The notes: generated by a model not told the origin, from the letters alone. A stretch of 64,000 nucleotides of DNA from Elephas maximus indicus (GCF_024166365.1 NC_064820.1:139644001-139708000); one strand, 5' to 3'. Positions 1 through 12,359 are shown, counted from the stretch's first letter. Numbers and translations: made by a program.

Positions 1-1010
1 ACTCAAAGTTGTAACATTCAACATGCCAACCTAGGGCAGTTTTGAGTTCCCAGAATTAGACAGGGAATTTATACCCTTCCTCTCCTACCCAGCTCCCTAG
101 GCAAGTTATTAGCAACAGCAGATTAAAACATAAACAATCAAAGAAAACAGTTTTTCCCTTTAAGCATCCTTAAGTCTAAGTGAAGGACCACACCCATGGC
201 AACCGGTAGGGCTTTAGAAATGAGTTTCAGGAACTAAGTGAAGAAATACAGGGCCCCTGGGTCTGCACTGCTTCCGAGCTGCGGGCAAGGGGCCTTGGAG
301 AAGGGGGTGCGTTGCACTCCTGCCATCCAAGCCACGAGGCAAGAATGACCCAATTGCCCTGCACATACTAAGGCTGACTCACAGCAGCCCAAGCATTCTG
401 CAGGAAGCAATTTTTGTGCAATGACTTTCCTAGCTTGTGCAAAATTTGCCTCACACGAAGACTCTATAACCTGGGCGCAAATTTGCCATCTCACAGATCG
501 GCACTCTGTTGCAAGTGGCAATAATAAAAGACACATTTCTTGGGGTGATTAATATTATCTTTCTTCCCAATATGAACAGAAGATCAGTGTCATCCCCTCA
601 GTTTGAGAAGTGTAGCTCCGCTAATTTTGAACCTCCAGCCCCTTAATTTTCACTTTGAAATGTGAATTACTTCTGAAATAAATTCAGGATTTTTAATAAA
701 GTCTGCAGATGGAAATGGGTCCGTGAACGACAGACTCTAGGTGCTGGGGTGTGCCGCACCCCCAGATGCTTGGCCTTCCCCCGTGTCTTGTAGAGGAGAC
801 TGGGTGACTTGCTGAAGGAAACAGGGTGAGTGGGTGTCAGAAAGGCCATGCATGTCCCCATGGTTCATCTTCCCACTATTAAAAACAAAACAAACAATGT
901 GAAGAATAAAACAGGGAAAAAAGCTACATTGAACCTGACTGATTAGAGAGGCAATAGCCTTTTAGAGTTCACAGAAAATAGAGGAGTTCTGCAGCAGTTC
1001 TATTCAGGGA
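1..1010. other. non-coding, no recognised feature
   Basis: No exon, promoter or clear mobile element was seen. If the CpG island at 8930-10570 is the TNFAIP8 promoter, this would be its first intron. Confidence 0.4.
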
Positions 1011-1019
1011 TAAGAGAGG

Positions 1020-1196
1020 TGCAAATGGTTAGGTACTTGGCTGTTAACAAAAAGTTGGTGGCTTGAACTCACCCAGAGGAACCTTGGAATAAAGGCCTAG
1101 CCCTCTACTTCTGACAGATCACAGCCATCGAAAACCCTATGGAGCCCTGTTCTACACCGGAACATGTGCGGTCACCACGAATTGACAACTTTTTGT
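1020..1196 (+). mobile_element. AfroSINE, variant with RTE-like body
   Basis: AfroSINEs are tRNA-derived SINEs. The sense strand starts with an A-box-like segment (agtggttaag) and a B-box-like segment (cagttcgaatcc), then a body ending in ...actgactcaacggcaa. This diverged copy has ggttaggtacttggctgtta, then a body segment cctctacttctgacagatca that resembles the 5' part of the RTE element described at 45536 and 47095. No clear target duplication was seen. Confidence 0.75.
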
Positions 1197-1214
1197 TTTG
1201 TTTGAATACTCTGT

Positions 1215-1610
1215 AACAATTTAGAGCACAAGTATGGGAGGCAGCTCAACTGCCAGGGTGTGAATCCCAGTTCTGCCAGGCATCTGTGGTGTGACTTTGG
1301 CAAGTTATTGGCATAGTGGTTAAGAGCTCAGCTGCTAATCAAAAGGTCAGCAGTTCAAATCCACCACTGACTCCTTGGAAACCCTATGGGGCAGTTCTAC
1401 TGTGTCCTATAGGGTTGCTGTGAGTTGGAACTGACTCAACGGCAACGGGTTTGGTTTTTTGGTTTTAAGCCTCAATTCCTCATCTATAAATGAGGATTAA
1501 CAATAGTACCCACCCCCTGGGCTATTATGACAATGAAATGAAATAATGCTTATAAAGCACTTAGCACAGCGCCTGATCCATCTTAAGCACTCAGTGAATG
1601 TTTGCCAGGA
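1215..1610 (+). mobile_element. MIR SINE split by a later AfroSINE
   Basis: The MIR core (tgaatcccagttctgcc ... gtgactttggcaagttattg) occupies 1215-1310. It resumes at about 1467 with agcctcaattcctcatctat and the ...cttataaagcacttagcaca 3' part. The AfroSINE at 1311-1466 sits exactly between the two halves. Confidence 0.8.
1311..1466 (+). mobile_element. AfroSINE nested in a MIR
   Basis: Near-consensus copy: ggcatagtggttaagagctc, then aaaaggtcagcagttcaaat, and the tail ctgactcaacggcaac followed by a T-rich ggtttggttttttggttt end. Confidence 0.9.
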
Positions 1611-1889
1611 TTACTGTTTTTGGAATTGTGGATGTTTCCAGAAACATAAGTAATTCTCTATTTGAAAGATATCTTCTGAGTTTGAATGCAGGGCTCTTTC
1701 TCTAAGTATGGTAGTGCTATTTTTAAAAATAAGTAATCCTTAACATAAAAATGTCACTGCTAGTAATCATATGTGCTTTTCAACACTTCCCACATCACTG
1801 TTGTTTCTCCAACTACTCATGACTACTGATTAGTTTTAATCCCAATAAAATCTGGGATTATTATCAGCCATAGGATGGCCTTAGCTTGA

Positions 1890-2520
1890 CAGCCACTGCG
1901 GTATGATGCCTCAGACTAGCTAGTGTAGGTGGCAGATGCTGCTACCTGTCTACCCAACAACCATTCCCCCCTCCCTTCCTCCTACTGGCACAACCAGCCT
2001 CCCACAATAGAGGCTGTCAACGCCAGCCCTGCGCGTTCACAGCTTCCCTTGCAGCTGTGACTCAGTTCTGGCCTCTGAGGCCCAGGGAGACTTCGAGGAA
2101 AGCTTTTACCCCGATGAAAAGGAATATTCACTACAAGAAAACCTTATCATTGCCCTCTCTGTGTTCTAACACCCCCCACATACACACATGTACTTCCTAC
2201 CTCTGAATGGGGCTGGAAGGAGCATATGGTACTTACTGCTGAGAAAGCTATTTTCCTGCCCACAAAGGGGCAAGTCTGTACATAAAAAGGTAACATCCTG
2301 AGGATGGTGGAGCAGAAGGATGGAAAGAACCTTGGTCGCTGATGACACTGTCTGAACCACTGATCCAGCCCTGGGTCTGCCCAACTCCAGACTACCCTTC
2401 ACATAAGATGACTTAATTTTAATGTCTTATTGTTCAAACCACTGTTAGCTGGGCATTCTCTTACCTGTAGCTTAAAGCATCCTGATATAGTAAACTATTT
2501 ATGTCATGAATACACGAACA
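1890..2520 (+). mobile_element. probable old MaLR/MLT1-type LTR
   Basis: Segments such as gatggtggagcagaaggatg, gctgatgacactgtctgaac and the downstream caaaccactgttagctggg resemble the 3' half of MLT1-class LTRs. The 5' limit is uncertain. Two open frames over it are chance. Confidence 0.35.
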
Positions 2521-3510
2521 CTGAGGGCAACCATAAAAGGAACCAGAACTCACAAAAACCTGATTGAAGGATAAAATTGGGGTGGATGTGGCCGTGGGGT
2601 ACTCGAAGTCAAGGTATGCACCAGAAAGAGTGGGGTAGTTAATTCTCTGCCCCGCCGCCTGTCTCCACAACTCATTGTCCAGCCCTCTCCATCTGCCCCA
2701 CTCCCCAAATTGTGAGGCTGGAAGGATCCTGGTGTGCTGGACTTCAGGCAGCAAACCAGGAGGGTAACTGGTTAGAAAGGAAGGTTGAGGCAAGACTCAA
2801 ATTAATTCATTTTCATTCTTGTTGGTCCCTGATCAAATATTAAAGCTTAGAGAAAAAAAAAAAAAAAGGTTTGACTAAAATTAGCACTATGTTATCATCA
2901 GTAGCAGACCTTCACCATTCATAATTTCCATGGCCCCGATTAGAATAAATTAAAAATGGACTAGAAATCAGTAATAGCAAAGAAAGTCTCAAGTACTAGC
3001 ATGACCCAAAATGCCAAAAAAGAAGAAAGAAGAGGAGGGGAAGGAGGACAAGGAGGAAAAGAAATTATAGCTAGGATAGCTTCAAAGAAAAATTGTCTGT
3101 TCTCCATTTTCCTATTGCCCACGATTTCAAAATGAAAGGAGTTAATATGAGAACAGGATAGATCCCCAGAGGTACCAGGACCTCAGGACCAGAGGCAGGC
3201 CTAGGGTGGGAAAAACTGACCACTTGGCAACTCAAGAGTCTTGGGTCTGGGGCTCTTCCAAACATGTACTGCTTCTGAAAAAAGGATATCCGTGTCAGGT
3301 TACTATCTACAAGGCAATCTGAGGTGTCCTCCAGTCAGCTGGGATACTTGGTTTAGGATGTCAGTCCAGCCAGTAATTCAAAATAAAAATTTTCAGCACA
3401 TTCCCCAATGTCTCTTGTTTCATGGCTTTCAACTCCTGGATATACTTATGGGGTACCTCTTTTGGTTTTGGTTGTTATATTTTACCCTTGGCCTGGTTGC
3501 TCATCAACAT
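2521..3510. other. non-coding, no recognised gene
   Basis: Contains an A-run (2852-2866) and a purine-rich tract (3017-3063). No splice-linked coding signal was found. Confidence 0.35.
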
Positions 3511-3519
3511 TTTTCAGCC

Positions 3520-3682
3520 CCCAAAACCAAAACCCACTGCCATTGAGTTGATTCCGACTCATAGCGACCCTATAGGGCAGAGGAGAACTGCCCACAGGGT
3601 TTCCAAGGAGTGGCTAGTGCTCTCAAACTGCCAGCCTTTTGGTGAGCAGCCAAGCTCTTAACCACTGGGTACAAGGGCTCCT
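3520..3682 (-). mobile_element. AfroSINE
   Basis: Reverse-complement copy beginning aaaaccaaaacccactgcca and containing the reversed B-box region and gagcagccaagctcttaacc. About average divergence. Confidence 0.88.
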
Positions 3683-3907
3683 TCTTCAGCCCAGTGAGGA
3701 CCTAATTGAAAAACCACTTTGTTGTTTCTTAAGATGGGTACACAGGTGTTCGTTTCATGTGTACATATCCATTTTAATCTTCTTTAAACTTGAAAGCCAT
3801 TTTGTACTTTCAAGAGATTTGCTCTTTCTGCTGCCTTAAAATCCCTGCAGATATCTGCTGCCGAAATAAACTTATTTATAGAACAAGGCACAAAAAATGG
3901 TCTCTTG

Positions 3908-4085
3908 GGCCAGGGGTTCTCAGTTTGCTGTGTATTAGTCACTGGAGAACTTGTTGGAAATACCAATTCTGAGGCCAGTTTTGGTGATGCTGATTCAGTA
4001 GATGGAAGCCCAGGAATCTGTACCTTTTATATCAAGCTTCCCAGGTGTCTTTCAGTCAGATTGGGATCTATTGCCCCAGATGAAT
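3908..4085 (+). mobile_element. MER5-like hAT fragment
   Basis: Starts ggggttctcagtttgctgtg and contains gctgattcagtagatgg and caggaatctgtacctttta, the pattern of the small MER5-class non-autonomous hAT elements. Confidence 0.6.
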
Positions 4086-4089
4086 CCTA

Positions 4090-7000
4090 AAATACAGCAC
4101 ACTGGACACTTTCAAGTTTCATTCTGCTTATCACCTTTCTGGCTGTCAAAATAATCACATTCTCAAACTGCCCCACCTGGGCAGAGCCTCTGTGCTGGGG
4201 AGGTGATAAGCACTGCAAGTGCTCAGGGTTGGGACTACTGCTTCCTTGGGAGGCTCCCTATTTCCGCACGGTCTCTTACCCAGGCAAGTAATAGCAGCCA
4301 TTCCTTGTAAGCACTGTCATTCCTTCCAGGCCATAAAAGGAAAGGCGCAAATTGGCTGTGTGCAAATAAACAGAGACCATCACCAGTTACCTGCGGAAGC
4401 CTGAGCTCATTCACCTCCCCAGGTATACTCCATGAGTCACCTGGGACCTACCTCTGCAGTAAGCCATAAAGAATTTCATCACTAAGTCAGGACTGCTCCA
4501 CCCTTCCAGGGTGCTCAAAGTAGTATTTAATCAAACATCTGCCATTTCCCAGAAAGCCACCTCATCTCTTCAGACAGAGGGAGAGTCAGAAAGAGAGAGA
4601 GAGTGAGAGAAGAAAAAAATGAGACTTTCCTAATCATAAAGAGGTGGAATCAGGTACTGAATTTTCTTAAAGATTTGAGTCACCAGAGTTTGTTCAGGAC
4701 TTTGCAATTTATTGTCAACATTGTTCCTGTGTTTTCTTTTCAGAAGACCATGGCATTTCTGAGAAATCTGCTTTAAGTCTGGGTGTGTGTGGGTCTGAAC
4801 AGGGATCAGATTACAGGAAAGGATGAGTGTAGTAAAGTCTCCATAAGCACATACCACAACCCCTGCCTCCTCACCTTTGCTGACAGCCATGTTGTGAGAA
4901 ACTCAATTTTCTTCAATAAATAACTGGGGAGGGGACAGGAGGTTTAGCTAAATGAATTTGGTTTTGAAGGAATAAGACACAGGCTTACAGAAGTTATTGG
5001 CCATGTAGGTTGTTCGTCAATTTTGTGCTCATTTCAAATATTCAACAATGTACTGTGTGCTGAGCACCATGTCACCAGAAGAGGTTGCAGCAGGCGACAA
5101 CACTCATTCTTGGGAACAAATCAGTTCAAAGCCCTGTGGAAATCACACAATTTCCCACCAGCCACCAGTGAAGTCTCTTTGAGACACTAGGGGCAGCTGA
5201 AATATGGTGGTTTGCTCTGTCTTGGAAAACCTGGTATTATCCATTACCTGTTTTAAACATGGGCCTCTAGAGATAATAACTGAACTGCAATAGGTCTTTT
5301 AAAAGCTTTCCTTACGAACAGGGCAGGTTAATGGATACCATCTCTGGCTCTTCTTCATGCTCAAGCACATAAAACCCCAATGCCCTGCTCTGGCTCATTT
5401 ATCTTTAGCAGCAGTAAGATTGCCCTCGTATAATCACGTGACACTGCAGCTGGGAATCACTGAAATTGTGCTATATTCACTCTGTTCTCCAGGCTCCTCT
5501 GGCATCATTAGAGAAGAAAAATATAAGTTCATGCTAAAAGCGCATATGGTACAAGTTACCATTCTCTCTCTCTACTCCATTATGACCCAGTACAAATACC
5601 ATCCTCTTAAAATGAGACCTATTTGGCCAGCCCAATAAAGCCCACCTCTTACTGAGTGCCTTCTGCATACTGGACAAGAGAGGAACATTCTGGTTTAATC
5701 TACACAACAACCCTAGTGTGTCCATACTAACCCCAGTGTTTAGGTGAGGAAAAAGGCTCAGAAGGCTCAAACAGATTGACCAAACTCACATAGCCAGTGG
5801 TGACTGAGACATGAGCAACTGGTAAAATCATTCTGAACTAACCACTTCTTTTTTTTTTATAATTGTTATTGTGCTTTAAGTGACTAACCACTTCTTGATT
5901 AGACTAAAAGTCATTTTTATTCCCAGTGCTGAAGGAAACTACGAGTGATGTTTAGGACTTCATTCATTCTCTGTTACTGAAGAAGAGTAACCCAGATTTG
6001 TTTACAAGTTAGCTTGGAGTCTTTGAATGGAGGCACAATCCACTGACTTCTCATCTTTGTGTGTGTGTGTGTGTGTGTGTGTGTAGGGGAGCTGTATACC
6101 TAGATTCTAGTCCCCTCAGAGAGACAGTATCTTGTTGGTCTCTAACCCCTTTGTTCTATATGAAAAAGGACAACCCTAGGAAAAACAACCTTGTTGATGC
6201 TACCTTGGTTCAGAACTGAGAGTCGCAAATACTTGCTTTTAGAGAAAAAAGGAGCTGCTCTTTAAAAGGATGGAGTGGGCATTACTTAATTACCGCTGAT
6301 AACTCCAATATTTAAAGCAAGTTTCTCAGGTAACTTTTATACTTGATGTAAAAGCCCAACAAAATAAAATCCTATGAGATCAGGACACTCCCCCAAACTT
6401 GCCTAACAGCAAACCGTTATGGTCTAAGACCCACGGAGCAGATGGTTTCTAAGGTGTTTCTTGCCTCTAACATGCTATAATTACCTACACTTGCAGCTCA
6501 TTTTCTTCTCTTTGGGCCAAAATACAGAGTGAAAACTAACTTGCCTCCACGGGATAGCATTTGGCTTTATTTACGTTTTGCACTAAAGGTTTATGACTTT
6601 TTTTTAACTTTCCTCGCTCCCACAACGAGTCAGACATTTTCAGCTATTGGGCAGCACTCCTGATGGACAAAAGTCTAGAACTGCAGTAGGCTGAGACCCC
6701 GTGCCACCATCATCAAAACCAGAGGTGGGAGAGTGGGAAGTAAACCCTTAATCACAGGGAAACAGAAAGGTTGGGGTATTAAAAGCTCCTTTTCAGTGTT
6801 TGTTGAGTTCTTATTGTGTGCACTTAGCATGAAATGCAGGATGTGGGCAGCACGGGTTGGGGTGGGGTGATAAAAGTTAATGTGGCACCACACAGCACCC
6901 TACCTTAAGTTCTGTATCAGAGCCAGAGCTGTCAGGGAACACAAAATTGGGGGAAATTACCCACTTTTTTGTCCAGGTCATCTCCTGTGCACATCCTTCA

Positions 7001-8925
7001 TTGTCATAATGAGTGCCCCTAGTCCAGGGTTTGAGTAAATGCCCCCTTTGTCCACTCTCATTCCCATCTGTGAAAAGACACTCTTCCTCCCCTGCTTCCT
7101 GAGGTTATCCATGTTCATTTCCTTCGACTTGCATCAGGCAAAAACGGACAGGGTAGGGAATGGACTATTCCACATGGTGTGGAGTAAAGCTTGATTCTAA
7201 CTAAGAATGCAATCTCCAAGAAGGAAGTGTGTTACTCCCAAATTGGGCTATTCCCAGTAGAAAAAGATTAACTGAATCAATTAACCATCAGACCTCTGAA
7301 GTGTCCAGCATTGGGGCTAACTCCAGTGATCATTTATTAGAAGTTCCCCAAGCCACAGCCACCTAGGAGTCCGCCCTTCCCCTCATACAGCATTTCCTAA
7401 TGAGTACCGTTTGCATGCAATCATTTCTCCCCACACACCCTTTCCTCCAATTTCAACAGAATGAAGAACTGCAGAAAACAGGCTTTGTAAAATACTCTGT
7501 TCCTAGCCTCTGCAGTGCATTCACCCCGTTTCTGCCATTCCACACCGGACACCAGAAGAGCCTGTCCTCTCAAGGCCTCACTACCTAGACAAAGACTAAG
7601 TCTAGCAATAGAGTCAGAAACAGGAAATTGAGAGACAACAAAGATGAGATTATCCAGCTCACACAACACATTTTCTAGTTAAATTTAAACATGCTAGAAT
7701 AGAAGGCACTATAGATTAAAAATCTCCCTTAAAAAATTTTTTTAAAAGGCCCATTTGTGCACGATCGCTATTTTTTTAAGGGAACCTTCCTATACTGAGT
7801 GATTGATAAATGATCCCTAAATCATCAGGTAATCTAGGTGAACACACGGCTTATAAAGAGCTCTACACAAAACATGCAACAACTAGCTATTCATATTTTA
7901 CAGGAAGGTAGGTAGTATACCACTTCCTTAAATTTTATTTATTCAAATTACAGGTAAAAACTCAAAAGCAGGAGGCAATTAATGTGCGTGGAGGGAAACA
8001 GGCACTCAAAAAGATCTGCAAAAAAGCTAACTGTGTTACTAGCTAGAATATCAACGATAACTTGCTGACTTAACTCTCTATGACAGATCTAATTAGAAGG
8101 TGGCAATAAACATTTCCAGGTGTTTCATTAAGTGTGATAATTATTTCTTCCCTTAAAGAAAGATGGAATCATATGTTTACATAACACAGCATAATGTTTC
8201 CTTAGTTAAAACAGTGTGGAAACACTTATGTGTAATGCAGGATTCAAACCAGGATGAAAATATCTGCTTCCATAAGCAGCACTTGAAGTGATTTATCAAC
8301 TCTTAACTTTCATGTGCCAAAGCACAATCGCATCTCCAAGGCTGCCCTGTTCTGGTTATTTCTTCTAGCCACACAGTTTTGCTGTCCCTACACCTCAGTG
8401 AGTAATTTCCATTCAAAACGTCATTTCCCTACCAGCATCTCTTATCAACCAAGAAGGAAAATTTTATGGGTATCTCTACTTTCATAATAAGAACACAGAG
8501 AAAATAAACCGAAATGTATAAGAATTCAGAGACTATCAGAATCGGACGGCACCTCAGGAAATAGGGAATCATTTTTATAGATGGAGAAGGTATTTTATAG
8601 ATGGACTCAAGCATAGTACTAGTGTTCTGATAGCAAAGGTACCAATTACCTTATTTTTAAATGTAGAAATACGCCATGCATTAAAAATGTACTGACCAAT
8701 TATCAGTTTTAAGAAACCCAAGGATTTTGTTGTTTCAACCCTGGCACTCAACCACTGCCTCATTCCTTCCATGATTTCATTCAGGGTACTGCTCTTTCTA
8801 CCTAGTGCTGTTTTAGGAAATCGGCTGGCTTTACAAGTATGGTGTCCTTGAGTCAATAAACATCTTTTAGGTAACCAAACCTGGTTGGTCAGCCTGGTCT
8901 TGAGCGTGCCTATCAGCTGCTGTGC
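4090..8925. other. non-coding stretch with scattered old repeats
   Basis: No exon recognised. It holds a purine (GA) run around 4585-4616, an MIR/L2-class fragment at about 5640-5815 (ctcttactgagtgccttctg ... ccaaactcacatagccagtg), and a GT repeat at 6059-6084. If TNFAIP8 starts in the CpG island, this is intronic. Confidence 0.4.
6059..6084. repeat. (GT)n microsatellite
   Basis: Uninterrupted GT dinucleotide run of about 13 units. Confidence 0.95.
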
Positions 8926-8929
8926 GTCC

Positions 8930-10570
8930 GAGGAGAGTGGGCGCTCAGGTATCCTTGCAGCAGGTGCTGAGGTTTCCACTGCCCCGCGCGCGCGCGAACA
9001 CACACACAAACACACACACGCTTTCTTCTTCAGAGGAAGTCTTCGCCGAGTAATCTTAAAGCAAAACTCCGGTTCCTGCCCGTTTTACAATGCAGGGGTG
9101 GATTACAATCTCGGGCCAGCATCTCTGTCTGCAATCTGGGGCATCCTGATAACCCGGGCAGTCCTTTCGCCAGCCTGTGTGGCTGGTTACCATGAGGGCG
9201 TGACACACAGACGGTACCGCGTCTACCGATGGAAGAATGGAAAGGGGGAAGTGGGGCGCAGGGCAGGAAGTGGAGGTTGAGGGGTCGGTCCGAGTCGGCA
9301 AGGGGTCCCAGCCAGAGGTCTCGTATTCTCCCTGCGACGTAGGAAGTCGGTAAAACTCCAGGAGTTCCTGAAGCAGTGCACGCACGCGCGTGGACACACT
9401 TACTCACACGCGCACACACTCACACCCACTCACTCCCGAAACTCGGTGAGCTGGAAGCGCTCCCTCGGGAGCAGCCTGCAGCCGGACTGCCCAGGGAGCC
9501 TCGCGGGGGTGTGCGTGGGACAAGCGCGCCCGGGAGGCACTTACTCGGAGAAGGGGGCGCGGTGGCGCCGGGACCCTAAAACGCAGGCTGGGCGGTCTGG
9601 CGGCGCGGAGTCTCCTTATCGCTTGCTCTGTTACTCCCCGGGGCCCGCAGACAGATCTGAGGAGCGCGGGCCAGGGCGGTCGGGAGAGGAGGAGCCAGGA
9701 ACTAGGGGCGGGCCCCGAAGGAGGAGCCAGCTGGCCAGGGGCGGGGCGAGGGGAGCCAGTGGGCCGGGGGCAAGGAGGTGCCATGAGCTGGGGGCGGGAA
9801 GAGGAGGAGGAGCCAGGAACTAGGGGCGGGCCCTGAAGGAGGAGCCAGCTGGCCAGGGGCGGGGCGAGGGGAGCCAGTGGGCCGGGGGCAAGGAGGCGCC
9901 ATGAGCTGGGGGCGGGAAGAGGAGGAGGAGCCAGGAACTAGGGGCGGGCCCTGAAGGAGGAGCCAGCTGGCCAGGGGCGGGGCGAGGGGAGCCAGTGGGC
10001 CGGGGGCAAGGAGGTGCCATGAGCTGGGGGCGGGAAGAGGAGGAGGAGCCAGGAGCTGTGGGCAGGGCGAGGAGGAGGAGAAGCGACGGTTGGGGGCGGG
10101 GCAAGGGGAGCCAGTGGGCTGGGGGCAAGGAGGCACCATGAGCGGGGGGCGGGAAGAGGAGGAGGAGCCAGGAGGCCAGGGCCGGTGCCGAACGAGCGAG
10201 AGCCGGACGGCCGGGGGCGGGGCAAGTCGAGGAGACTGACCTGGCCGCCAGAGCCGGGCCGGACGAGGAGGAGCAGCTGTCAGACTAGCGGGCGCGGCCG
10301 CGCTGAATTTTAGGCAGAGGCGGGGCGGGCTTTAAGTCCGTCCGGTGCCTGCACCGCCCGCGTAGCCCCCAAGGCGGGTCTAGAATGGCGCGGTTCCCGC
10401 CTCGTGCGCCGCAAGACGGGGAAACCTCGCCGCGGTGGCAGAACGGGTGTAGGCCGGGCCTGACGCCGCTGCTCTTTCTCTGCCGTGTGCGGCCTGAGGG
10501 GTCGGGAGTGGTGGGTGCGCGGGAGAGCGCGGCGGCGGGCGAGACCTCTGGGTGGGAGGGGCATCCACAC
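8930..10570 (-). promoter_or_regulatory. TNFAIP8: CpG island, candidate TNFAIP8 5' region
   Basis: The only CpG-dense, GC-rich tract in an otherwise AT-rich window. It has many GC boxes (ggggcggggc), CG-rich runs (cgcgcgcgcg near 8990) and no TATA box noticed. In placental mammals TNFAIP8 follows DMXL1 on the same strand, so a promoter firing leftwards is expected here. A good minus-strand donor (CCGA|gtaagt) sits at 9545, so a non-coding or short first exon from roughly 9545 into the repeat array is possible. No TNFAIP8 coding exon was recognised. The gene identity is inference from gene order; the CpG island itself is seen. Confidence 0.5.
9675..10235. repeat. 118-bp G-rich minisatellite in the CpG island
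   Basis: The text agccagga recurs at 9693, 9811, 9929 and 10047 (exact 118-bp period) and at 10166 (119 bp). The first three units are nearly identical, with single changes such as ccccgaag/ccctgaag and ggtgcc/ggcgcc. The fourth and the partial fifth are diverged. Each good unit holds three GC boxes and several G-runs. All long open frames on its minus strand are Pro/Ser/Leu-rich products of the repeat. 118 is not a multiple of 3, so the frame shifts in each unit; they are not genes. Confidence 0.93.
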
Positions 10571-11800
10571 TTACTTTGACCTCCTTTTATCGCAGTGGAT
10601 CAAAGCAAACCCATTCATCAGCTCTCTGGGTCCCCCTTGCGGAGTTTCTGCTCTCAATTATTCCTTCTCTTTTATGCTCAACCTTTCAATTTCTATACTT
10701 TTCCTGCAAAACCTTAAAGTATTATAATTAAAAGAAATAGTACAAAATGTAAACCCTGCACTGACACTACCTCCTACTCTAAGCGCGACTCACTTTAGGC
10801 CATCTAGACCTGAGACCACAGGGCGCTAACAGCAAGCACAATCAGCGTCCATTTAGTCAGGATTCACTCTGGACCGTGGGGCCTCTGCAATTTCAGGCAA
10901 CTCGCATCACTGTCAACAAAGAACTACCAGTCTTTTTCTCTTCAGCTTTGGTGAAGACGTAAGATCTTTTTCTTCACCTTTTTCATAGTGTGCTAATATT
11001 TACAGATTAGCAATATTATTAACTTTACTATCTTAGTTGGGCCAATAGATACTTGGGTCGTTTAATTTTCAAGCTGGCTCTTACATGTTTCCAATTTGGG
11101 GTCATAAAAAACTTATTAGAATCTAGAAAGCTAACAACTAGCCCATTATTCGAATGGCTAAATATATTTTAAAATAATTGTAGCTACATCTGGACGACAA
11201 AAATACCTCTGTCCACGCTTTCTGTCTTTGCTTCTGCTCAGCTGAAGGTACAGAAACTAGACAAAGTTGTGAAGGTTTGAAAAATCTTCTGTCCCGGTTT
11301 TATCATGTATTCTTCTCCTGCTTCAAAGCCCAATTCAGAGCTAGACTCCTCATTCTGCATAATTGCATGGCAGTGTGATACTTGCTATAACAATGTATGC
11401 ACAAATACTCTGGTAGTAGAGAGGAAGTGACTTACATTCCTTAAGGATACAAAGATTTCACAAAGGAGGTGCATCCAACCAGGCTTAAAATTTCGCTAGG
11501 CAGTGAGTTTGGCAAGTAGAGTTTATGAGGCAGTGAGAAGGCAGACGGAAGAGAGATAAGGTTTAACATCTTCCAGCAGGCTGCAAAGCACTGAAGCAAG
11601 CCCACAGAAATGTCTTTGTGCTTAACTGCATATAATGGAGAACTGTGTACACAAACACAGGCCAGCTGCCTCAAAATTACAAACTAAATTAATAAACTAA
11701 AGACTGCTGGGATGACTGCACTACTATCTGATCTGATTGGGTTGCACACACAAGACATACAAAAAGGTTGCTTAAAAAAAAAAGGCAGCGTTGGCAATTG
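10571..11800. other. intergenic, no recognised feature
   Basis: The GC content falls abruptly after 10570. No exon or clear repeat was recognised. A plus-strand acceptor-like sequence (cctccttttatcgcag, about 10580-10595) stands alone without a coding frame. Confidence 0.35.
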
Positions 11801-11809
11801 AAAGTCGTT

Positions 11810-12345
11810 ATTTATTGAAGGTAAACATAAACAAGAACAGATTACTTACAGAAAGCAAACAGTGAACAACAGGAAGAGATTTAAAGTTAACCGAACCCCT
11901 CCACCCCTACGGGAGGAATCCACTTATGTCTAAAAGGGGACCAGCTCACCTCAAATTACCCATGTTCATTTCTGTGTCACTAGGTGGGCACACCATGGAC
12001 CAGGTGTCAGCAGGCATCTCTCTCAACATATGTTCTATAGGTGAGGTCAGGCACCGCATAGGGCACAGCTGTACAGTAGGTTCTGCAGAGCCCCAGGTCC
12101 AAAGGATTGGCTCCCCTCCCAACTCTTATTGATCAGGAAGCCCCATCTGAGCCTCCTCATTCTAAGGCTTTCATCAATCATTGGGCAGACCCTCCAGCCA
12201 ATCCCTGTAAAGGTGGATAGCAAACTAACCAATCCCTTGTAAGCCACTTATGAGGGTGGCAAACCAACCAATCCTTTAGCAGATTGTGACCAACCAATCA
12301 TTTTGGGAGAATTACAAACCCAGTGGGCAGAAAGGCTCCGTAAGA
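11810..12345. mobile_element. possible LTR with clustered CCAAT boxes (unassigned)
   Basis: Four ccaatc motifs at 12198, 12229, 12268 and 12294, with further caatc-like copies nearby, form a cluster like the U3 promoter of a gamma- or ERV1-type LTR. A minus-strand AATAAA lies at 11811-11816. I could not define the ends or family. Confidence 0.3.
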
Positions 12346-12359
12346 GAAAACCCATTGCA

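Noticed and set aside
8575-9419. Overlapping open frames of 113-146 codons near the CpG island edge
   Set aside because: Both strands are open simultaneously because of GC-rich composition. No homology or splice structure was recognised.
9404-10225. Several overlapping minus-strand open frames of 95-145 codons, Pro/Ser/Leu-rich
   Set aside because: They follow the 118-bp minisatellite in three frames and have repeat-driven composition. No splice or conservation support.
10571-10600. Plus-strand splice acceptor (ccttttatcgcag) and minus-strand gtaagt near the island edge
   Set aside because: Neither is linked to a coding frame or a partner site. They are recorded only as weak signals.
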